A stretch of DNA of 9,890 bases from Chloroflexota bacterium (lineage in GTDB: Bacteria > Chloroflexota > Anaerolineae > JAADDB01): assembly GCA_013154135.1 (NCBI GenBank), contig JAADDB010000138.1, positions 1 through 9,890 of the forward strand. The letters run 5' to 3'. The notes beneath the pieces are model-generated. The model saw only the letters and a program-made list of their open reading frames with translations. It was not told the origin of the DNA and ran no database searches. Shown piece after piece: positions 1 to 6,600 of this stretch (the stretch's first letter is position 1; the number at the start of each line of letters is the position of its first letter). Both the position numbers and the translations under genes were made by a program.

Positions 1-2
1 CC

Positions 3-80
3 AACCCCACAAAACAGTTCTTTAAGGTGCAGGAGTGTGTACAAACGACCTTGGTTAGCGGCCAAGAGGGGGGGCTTTAA
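3..80 (+). CDS. possible 3' end of an upstream gene (partial, hypothetical)
   Basis: The third forward frame is open from the left edge to a TAA at 78-80 and would give about 25 C-terminal residues containing KQFFKVQECVQTTLVSG. The composition is protein-like (mixed charged and hydrophobic residues), but the stretch is too short for any family assignment. It would converge on the minus-strand 673-residue gene, whose stop lies about 30 bp away. Forward frame 1 is also open here, so this may be chance. Sequence to the left of the window would decide. Confidence 0.22.
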   Translation, partial: NPTKQFFKVQECVQTTLVSGQEGGL

Positions 81-106
81 TCGTTACTCATTAATCGTTA
101 ATCGTT
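77..106. repeat. short heptamer tandem repeat
   Basis: Four consecutive 7-bp units begin at 77, 84, 91 and 98. The consensus is TTAATCG; the unit at 84 is degenerate (TTACTCA), and a partial fifth unit (TT) follows. The array sits just downstream of the stop of the minus-strand 673-residue gene (stop at 110-112). It is AT-rich in an otherwise GC-rich window. No function is evident; it could be replication slippage or a protein-binding tract. Confidence 0.6.
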
Positions 107-109
107 CCT

Positions 110-2131
110 TCACTCCCCCAACCACCGCCATAGTCCCCAACTGAGCCCGGTCCACGCGAGGAAGAGGAGTCCACCCAGCACATACGCCTGGCGTGGATAG
201 ACGACCTCGCGGGCCACATGCAACGTACCGGTCTCCCCCGTCCGCAGGACCAACCGGGAGCCCGCAGGAGGTCCCCATCCCTCCTCCCAAGTGATGGTGT
301 ACACCGCGTGAAACGCGTCCCGATACGCCTGCCAGGCCCGGATATCCTGCTCCCGGAAAGCCTGCCGCACCTCTCCCAAAATCTCGGGGAAATCCGGCGG
401 CAACGGCGTTTGAGCACTTACCCGTAAATCCGTTGCCACCTCATCCAAGCGCTGGCGAGCCTGCGTCAGGGAAAGCGTCTCCTGCCAGTTCATGCGGTAG
501 CCCCACATCCGAGGCGTGCGGGTGAAGACCAGTTCCTGGGGACTCAGCGCGTCCTTCAACGGCGCCCACTCGGGCAAATCGGGCATGGAATCGGTCAACA
601 TGTGTTGTGCTTCCGTGATATCAGACGCCGTGGCAAAGGGAAAGGTGACGGTAACCGTACGCTGGGGCCCCAGGCTGTGGTGCTGGATCTCTGCTTCGGG
701 GAGGGCGGTGGGCAGCGTCTTCAACCACGTGTTCCAGTCCTCCTCAAAGGTGGGTGGGGTCGGTTCGTTCAGGAACACGGAGAGCGTAATCTCACGGCGG
801 TTCTGCGTTGTGTGCACGCGGACATCCGCGTAGTGGAACGCGGGGAGATGGGGGCGGAAGTAATTGAGGATGGTATCACCCCAGCCGGCCTGGAGCGCGT
901 TGAGCACTCCTTCCTGGTCGTGCACGGCCAGCCGATCCTTCACCCAGTCCAACGCAATCTGTTCCCGCAGGTGTTGGATTTCCCGTTCTCCTGTGGGGCC
1001 CAAGATACTTCGCAAGTGCTGGAGCTGTTTCAAAGCCTCGCTCCACCTCTTTTCCCGACGGAGGCGTTGGATATGTTCCCGTGTGGCCTTAGCCAACGCG
1101 ACCCGAATGGTGGCATCCCGGGCCCCGCGATCCCAGGCCTTCTCCAGGGCATCCAGGATCAAGCTCTGGTACGCGTCCGGGTTATCACTGTACTGAGCGC
1201 GATCCCTGTAGAGCTGGGCCAGGATCCGGTAGGGCGTGGGATCATCGGGATGGGCGCTTGCCTCTTGGGTCCAGAGGGCCACAACTTCGGGGTAAAAAGC
1301 CTGCCAGACGGGGGGAGGCGTTTCAGGTTGGGTGAGCCATTGGGTAAGCCATTCTGCCAATTCCCGCCGCGCTTCTTCGTCCCCCTGGTTTACCCCTTCA
1401 CGCAACTGTTGAATGCGCTGCCAGTGATGGGGGGCGATGAAGAAAACCCGGAGGGGTTCGGAAGGCGTTCGTCCATCCCACTGCCATTCCAATGCCCGCC
1501 CGTTGTTCCGGGAGAGGGGCGGTGACACCTCCAGCAGAGCTCCTTGTTCCAGGGGAGGCGTGCTGTGGATGGTCACCCTCGCGCTGCGCACGGGGGTGGG
1601 CCATGCCTGGAGTTTGTCGATGTGATACTCAAACATGACCCACGGTGCGTTTCCCACCGTATCCGTGTACACAAAGGTCAGCCAGAGACGCTGCTCTGGG
1701 CGGAGAGTTCGGGTGAGGGAAGGATGGGGATAGACCGTTGCACGCGCGGGGTCCTTTCCCTCCGTGGCCAAGAGGGGGGAGATGGGGAGGTGCTGGTTCG
1801 TATAGCCTCTCACGTCCAAAGTCACGGCGTGAGTTTCGGTCCGGCTGGTGTTGTGCAACTTCACGCGGACGACCATGTGCATGATGTCGGGGTGATTCGC
1901 GTCGTATGTGGCGTCCACCGTGAACGCGGAGAGTTCGACGGGCGTGTCGGGCTCCGGGGAGATAGGACGGGGGATGAGCCCTACGATGGGCGTCGACTCC
2001 CCCTCTTCTGTGAGAGGGGCTGCCCAGACCTTCCCGGGGAGCCACAGATCGCCCAGCAGTACGGTGAGGAGCAGGAGGATTTTCAGAGCTTGGATGTACA
2101 TGTGGCCGCGATGGTTTGTCCTTTGCATCAC
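110..2131 (-). CDS. exported, C-terminally anchored protein of unknown function
   Basis: This 673-residue protein is not recognised as a named family. Residues 1-38 form a signal peptide: basic start, hydrophobic core about 15-27, likely cleavage near the KVWAA sequence. Residues about 60-235 look beta-rich (alternating hydrophobic strands, possibly immunoglobulin-like). Residues about 240-425 are strongly helical with a TPR-like flavour (for example the segments around DPTPYRILAQLYRDRA and RRLRREKRWSEALKQL-type stretches). Residues about 430-540 are mixed alpha/beta. A single hydrophobic segment at about 649-670, followed by a few residues, should anchor it in the membrane with the bulk outside. 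The start is GTG at 2131 or ATG at 2128, adjacent codons; on the minus strand an AAGGA lies 9 nt before the GTG and 12 nt before the ATG. It is transcribed away from the 101-residue/TerC gene pair. A role as a cell-envelope or scaffold protein is only an inference. Confidence 0.85.
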   Translation of the reverse strand: MMQRTNHRGHMYIQALKILLLLTVLLGDLWLPGKVWAAPLTEEGESTPIVGLIPRPISPEPDTPVELSAFTVDATYDANHPDIMHMVVRVKLHNTSRTETHAVTLDVRGYTNQHLPISPLLATEGKDPARATVYPHPSLTRTLRPEQRLWLTFVYTDTVGNAPWVMFEYHIDKLQAWPTPVRSARVTIHSTPPLEQGALLEVSPPLSRNNGRALEWQWDGRTPSEPLRVFFIAPHHWQRIQQLREGVNQGDEEARRELAEWLTQWLTQPETPPPVWQAFYPEVVALWTQEASAHPDDPTPYRILAQLYRDRAQYSDNPDAYQSLILDALEKAWDRGARDATIRVALAKATREHIQRLRREKRWSEALKQLQHLRSILGPTGEREIQHLREQIALDWVKDRLAVHDQEGVLNALQAGWGDTILNYFRPHLPAFHYADVRVHTTQNRREITLSVFLNEPTPPTFEEDWNTWLKTLPTALPEAEIQHHSLGPQRTVTVTFPFATASDITEAQHMLTDSMPDLPEWAPLKDALSPQELVFTRTPRMWGYRMNWQETLSLTQARQRLDEVATDLRVSAQTPLPPDFPEILGEVRQAFREQDIRAWQAYRDAFHAVYTITWEEGWGPPAGSRLVLRTGETGTLHVAREVVYPRQAYVLGGLLFLAWTGLSWGLWRWLGE

Positions 2132-2227
2132 TCTTTGGTATCCTTAGGCGTCGTAATAGATAGCCCACCCTCACGGGTAGGTGCGATTTTTGAGGGTTTT
2201 GGTTGCCGAATCCCCCAACGTGTTGGC

Positions 2228-2233
2228 AGGAGG
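2228..2233 (+). promoter_or_regulatory. strong Shine-Dalgarno site AGGAGG
   Basis: A full AGGAGG lies 7 nt before an in-frame GTG (2241) and 13 nt before an in-frame ATG (2247). It rules out the longer reading that begins at ATG 2181, which would run through the divergent intergenic region. An ATG at 2234 directly after the site is out of frame. Confidence 0.8.
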
Positions 2234-2240
2234 ATGGGGC

Positions 2241-2546
2241 GTGTCCATGGTCAAACTTATTATGAGTTGGAACATCAAACCCGGCAAGGAGCAGCAGTAT
2301 TTCGAGTTTGTCGTCCAAGAACTCGCTCCTGGCCTCACGCGCTTGGGGTTACGCACGGTCGAGGTGTTGTACACCGTTTACGGTGATGCACCTCAGATCG
2401 TCACCTACGTGGTGGCCCAAGACCTGGACACCCTCCAACAGATCCTCCAAAGCTCCGATTGGCACGCGCTGCAAGAACGGTTATTTGAGTATGTGACCGA
2501 TTATCAACAGAAAATCGTGCGTGCCACCGGACGCCTACAATTCTAA
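2241..2546 (+). CDS. small protein, probable dimeric alpha/beta-barrel (ferredoxin-like) fold
   Basis: The product is 101 residues from GTG 2241, or 99 from ATG 2247. The GTG is preferred for its ideal spacing to AGGAGG; the ATG start, giving MVKLIMSWNIKPGKE, is the main alternative. The pattern is a beta strand (KLIMSWNI), 'KPGKEQQYFEFVV' helix, strand (TVEVLYTVYG), strand (QIVTYVVAQD), helix (LDTLQQILQSSDWHALQERL) and a C-terminal tail. That order fits the ABM/EthD/NIPSNAP-like dimeric alpha-beta barrel superfamily, whose members are small oxygenases, sensors or binding proteins. No catalytic residue can be named. It lies about 30 bp upstream of the TerC-family gene on the same strand, so the two are probably co-transcribed. 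It has no signal peptide and is probably cytoplasmic. Confidence 0.85.
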   Translation: MSMVKLIMSWNIKPGKEQQYFEFVVQELAPGLTRLGLRTVEVLYTVYGDAPQIVTYVVAQDLDTLQQILQSSDWHALQERLFEYVTDYQQKIVRATGRLQF

Positions 2547-2575
2547 ATCCTCTTGACCTGTGAGGCAAAACCACC

Positions 2576-3481
2576 GTGGCAGATCTACCCTTCACCTTGG
2601 ACCTGCGTTTTGTAACGATTGTACTCCAGTTGATCTTCTTGGAAGGCATTCTGTCCTTTGACAATGCGGCTGTGTTGGGCGCGTTGGTCTCGGTTCTGCC
2701 CGATGACCAGCCGATTCCGTGGCCCAGGTTATTGCGCCCCCTGGGCCGATTGGTCGACCCGATTTTGGGGCCTCAACGGACGGCCGCGTTACGTGTCGGG
2801 CTCTTTGGCGCGTACGCGGGCCGAGCTTTGATGCTGGTCATGGCCAGCTACGTTATCGAAAATCCGTGGCTTCAATTTCTAGGCGCTCTGTACCTTATCA
2901 AACTGGCAGTGGAGCACCTGGGCGCCCCACCTGAGGAGGAGCTCCCCGAGGATGTGATGATCCCCAAACGCCGTCGGGGCTTTTGGGGGGTTGTCTTGGC
3001 CACCATTCTCATGGACATGGCTTTCAGCCTGGACAATGTGGTGGCCGCGGTGGCCCTTTCCCGGGATTTGTACATCGTCCTCTTGGGGGTCGCGTTGGGC
3101 ATGCTGTTGATGCGCGTCGCGGCCCAGCTCTTCGCGGCTTGGATTGAAAAGGAGCCCATCCTGGAAACAGCGGCCTACCTCCTCATTTTGAACATAGGCA
3201 TTGAGTTCTTGCTCAGCGAGTTCCTGCACATCGAGTTCCACGAGCTCACCCGTTTTGCCATCAACGCGGTGACGCTGGTGTTGGTGCTAGTCTATGCCCA
3301 CTCCCCCTTCCTGCAACGGGTTCTCCAAAGACCCCTTGCCGTGATGGTGCGCGTTTTCAACATCGTCGACCGGGCTATCAACCTGGTCTTCTATCCCTTG
3401 GGGTTGGGATTCCGTATGGCGTGGCGGACGGGGGTGCGGGTGTGGAATAATGCCCGGGGAGAGAGTTTGCCCAGCGAGTAA
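2576..3481 (+). CDS. TerC-family integral membrane protein (probable metal-ion exporter)
   Basis: This 301-residue protein is made of hydrophobic helices. It carries the duplicated TerC signature: E23-xxx-S27-x-D29-N30 in the first half (EGILSFDNAAVLG) and D147-xxx-S151-x-D153-N154 in the second (DMAFSLDNVVAAV). The two Asp-Asn motifs sit in opposing repeats and form the presumed ion-binding centre. Characterised TerC-family members (Alx/MntX, YkoY, YceF) are linked to manganese export and to metalation of exported proteins; tellurite resistance gives the family its name. A charged cytoplasmic loop (about 116-135, acidic then KRRR) separates the halves. The DUF475 family is a close relative and cannot be excluded. 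The start is GTG 2576, preceded by GAGG with a 10-nt gap. It follows the small alpha/beta-barrel gene by 29 bp and ends before a strong terminator. No yybP-ykoY-type riboswitch is recognisable upstream. Confidence 0.9.
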   Translation: MADLPFTLDLRFVTIVLQLIFLEGILSFDNAAVLGALVSVLPDDQPIPWPRLLRPLGRLVDPILGPQRTAALRVGLFGAYAGRALMLVMASYVIENPWLQFLGALYLIKLAVEHLGAPPEEELPEDVMIPKRRRGFWGVVLATILMDMAFSLDNVVAAVALSRDLYIVLLGVALGMLLMRVAAQLFAAWIEKEPILETAAYLLILNIGIEFLLSEFLHIEFHELTRFAINAVTLVLVLVYAHSPFLQRVLQRPLAVMVRVFNIVDRAINLVFYPLGLGFRMAWRTGVRVWNNARGESLPSE

Positions 3482-3507
3482 TGCAGGCGCGGGTTACGGA
3501 CAGTGGT

Positions 3508-3550
3508 GGTCCTGGGGCCGACCGGCCCTAGGACCTTTGACCTATTTTTG
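3508..3550 (+). terminator. intrinsic terminator after the TerC-family gene
   Basis: The arms GGTCCTGGGGCC (3508-3519) and GGCCCTAGGACC (3524-3535) form a 12-bp stem with one G-U pair and a GACC tetraloop. A T-rich tail including TATTTTT follows. It lies 27 nt after the TerC-family stop and separates that gene pair from the giant peptidase gene. Confidence 0.88.
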
Positions 3551-3672
3551 TCCATCTCCCGGGAGCCATGGTAACCTTTTACTGGAAAAGTCGTCCTTAC
3601 ATAAAGAGGCGGGCATCAGAAACGCATGTTTTGGCATAGGCGATTCCAAAGACGAGGTTCCCCCAATCGAAC

Positions 3673-6600
3673 ATGTTGCAGCAATTTCATAGGCGGTTAT
3701 ACTCCCTACGTGAACAACAGGGGCAGGGGTACCGCGGTTTCTTGCGCGCGGTCTGGCTTCTGCTCATCCTGAGCGCGCTTCTCAGCCTCCCCTCCTCCCT
3801 GCAGGCCAATGCCCCCCCACCCTCTTCGCCCACCCTGGAACTGCTCCAGAGCGATGACACGGGTATCACCCTGCGCGTGCGCATCCCACGTCCCCAGGTG
3901 GAAGAAGTCGTGCGGGGAGGACACGCGTTCGTGCGCCTCTCCATCCCGGGCTATGAGCCCTTAGGCCAGCCGGGACATCCTCAAATACCCCACCGGAGTG
4001 TGCTCCTGGGCATCCCGTCCGACGTGGACCTCTCCCTTTCCGTTCGGGTTCGGGCCGTTACCGTCGAAGGGATTCCCCATCCGCCTTTGCCCGCTCCGTA
4101 CACCCGCCCTCTTCCCCGTGAGGACTTGGAGGACCCGCTCTCTGTGGATACGCCGTTGCGCTACCAAGGCGTTGAAGAGGTCTGGCCCGACCAGGTTTCC
4201 GTGTGTGACGACTCCTCCCCATGCTCCCCCGATGGATGGCATCCGGCGCATTGGGCCCGGTTGGACACCCCGGGCTACGTGCGCGATCAGCGGGTCGTCC
4301 GACTGCACATCACGCCCGTCCAGGTGGAGCAAACCGGCCGACGTATTCGCGTGGCCCAAGAGTTGGAGATCCACATCGCGTTTCGCGGACGGCCTCGGGT
4401 GGCGCCAACCCGCGATGATGGGGGCCCCTTTGAGGACGTGTACCGGGCCACTCTGCTCAACTACCAGGAAGCCCGACAGTGGCGCACGGGAGAACATGAT
4501 CCCCTTCTCCGGCAGCCGATTCTATCGCGTACCCCGGGGGTAGTGACAGCCCCTGCCACGGGCTCTCCCCGCCTTTTCAAGGTGGAAATCCAGGAAGCCG
4601 GTATCTACCGTCTGGATCGGACTACGCTCCAGCGCGCGGGGTTTCCCGTTGACCAGGTGGACGCGCGGAACATTCACATGCGCGTGGGCGATGAGGAGAT
4701 CGCCATTTGGGTCCCGGGCGAGGAGGATGGGCGTTTGGACGGGGAGGACGCCATTATCTTCTACGGCCAGCAAGTCCAATCCCGTTACACGGACACCAAC
4801 GTCTATTGGCTGTGGGCGGATGACACGCGCGGTCGCCGGATGACCGGGGAACCTGCCACTCCTAACCCCAGTTCTTCGGAAGTGACCGCGTTCTGGTCCC
4901 ACCTGCACTTGGAAGAGAACCACGTCTACTTGAGCGATGTGCCCAAGGTTGAAGGGGCTGACCATTGGTTCTGGATCTATTTCAGCGTGGGCCGTCCTAC
5001 CAGTCGTCCTGTGCGGGAGTTCACCTTTGACGCGCCCTGCGTGGTTTCCGAGGGCACGGCCACCCTGGTGCCTAACTTGCAGGGCACGTCTTCCTACTTC
5101 CAGGTGAATCCCGACCACCATGTGCGTTTCTACATCAACGATACCATGGTGGGCGAAGCGTATTGGGATGGGGTTTCCGCCTGGTCCGAGCCCCTGACGT
5201 TTGACGCGTCCATCCTGCAAGAGCACGGCAACGTGTTGCGCATTGAGGCAGTGGGAGACACAGGGGCCCGCGAGGATGTGGGGTACGTGAACTGGTTCGA
5301 CATCTTCTACCCCCGCTGTTTCGAGGTACGGGAAGAGCGTTTGGCCTTCACGTTGGAGGGAAACAGCCAAGTTCGGGTGACGCTCACCGGCTTTCGGCAT
5401 CCCATGGTGAATTTGTTCGACGTGACAGATCCCACGACTCCCCGCCACCTCCTGGCACCGACGGCTCCGGCCGGCGGCGGGACATACCTCCTCCAGGCCG
5501 GTCTCTCCCTCCACGGGGAACACCATTTCTGGGCAGGACCGGCCGAGGGCATGCTCTCTCCCATCCGTGTGTACGAGGACGCCCCTTCCGCGTGGCGAGA
5601 TCCCAACCATGCCGCGGACTACATCCTCATCGCCCACCATGATGTGTGGGACGCGGCAACCCGTCTGGCGGAGTATCGCGCCTCCCAAGGATATCGGGTC
5701 GCGTTGGTGGATGTCCAGGATGTGTACGATGAGTTCAACGGGGGGCTGATGTCCGCGGAGGCTATCCGCGATTTTCTCGCCTATGCCTATGAACACTGGG
5801 AACGGCCCGCGCCGGTGTATGTTTTGTTGATGGGGGACGGGACGTACGACTTCAAGAACTACGAAGGCACGAACACACCCACCTTGATCCCGCCCCTTCT
5901 CCGCATGGTGGACCCCTTTCTGGGCGAAACGGCTGCAGATAACCGTTTTGTCACCATCAGCGGCGATGATCCCTTGCCCGACATGCTCTTGGGCCGTATG
6001 CCGGTGAACACCATGGCCGAGGCCCAGGCCATGGTGGATAAGGTCATGGAGTACGAGACCCACCGCTCGACCGAGGATTGGTTGCGGCGCATTGTGTTCG
6101 TGGCCGACAACGCGGATCAGGCCGGGAATTTCGCGGAGCTTTCCGATCGGGTGGCCGACCAGCTAGTGCCCCCCTACTATTCGGTGGCGAAGATCTACCT
6201 GGGGGTGAATTACTCAAACATCATTGAAACGCGTGACGCTATCAAAGCCGCGTTTGACCAGGGGGCATTTCTCTTCAACTACGTGGGCCACGCGACGATC
6301 CCCTGGTGGGCTGCCGAGGTGTTGTTCAGCACCCAGACGGTCGGGATGTTGCAGAACGGCGTGCGTACCCCGGTGATGCTCCCTATGACCTGTCTGGAAG
6401 GGTATTTCCACGCGGCAGGGTTCAGCGCGCTGGGGGAAACGGTTGTGCGCGCGGATGGGAAAGGGGCCGTCGCGTCCTGGTCTCCTACGGGGTTGGGCGT
6501 GGCTCACGGCCACGACTTCCTGCATCGGGGATTTTACCGGGCTCTGTTCCACGAGGATGTGTACATCCTGGGCGCGACCACGTTGGCCGGGAAGATGACG

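Noticed and set aside
602..1525. Forward open frames across the minus-strand 673-residue gene
   Set aside because: They lack a Shine-Dalgarno site and protein-like domain structure; the minus-strand product has a signal peptide and membrane anchor at the right ends.
2116..2144. Possible promoter TTGTCC, 17 bp, TATCCT before the small alpha/beta-barrel gene
   Set aside because: Each box matches consensus at only four of six bases and the -35 lies inside the opposite gene; too weak to list as a feature.
3556..3565. 10-bp palindrome CTCCCGGGAG upstream of the giant peptidase gene
   Set aside because: A perfect 10-bp palindrome is expected by chance several times in 10 kb of GC-rich DNA, and no second copy or promoter overlap supports an operator.
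3576..3605. Weak -35/-10-like boxes (CTTTTA/TTTTAC and TACATA/CATAAA) before the giant gene
   Set aside because: Spacing or match to consensus is poor; the real promoter of this gene could not be identified from the sequence.
4522..6063. Long minus-strand open frame of 513 codons
   Set aside because: It lies wholly inside the C25 peptidase gene on the other strand, has no recognisable domain, and is a usual shadow in GC-rich DNA.
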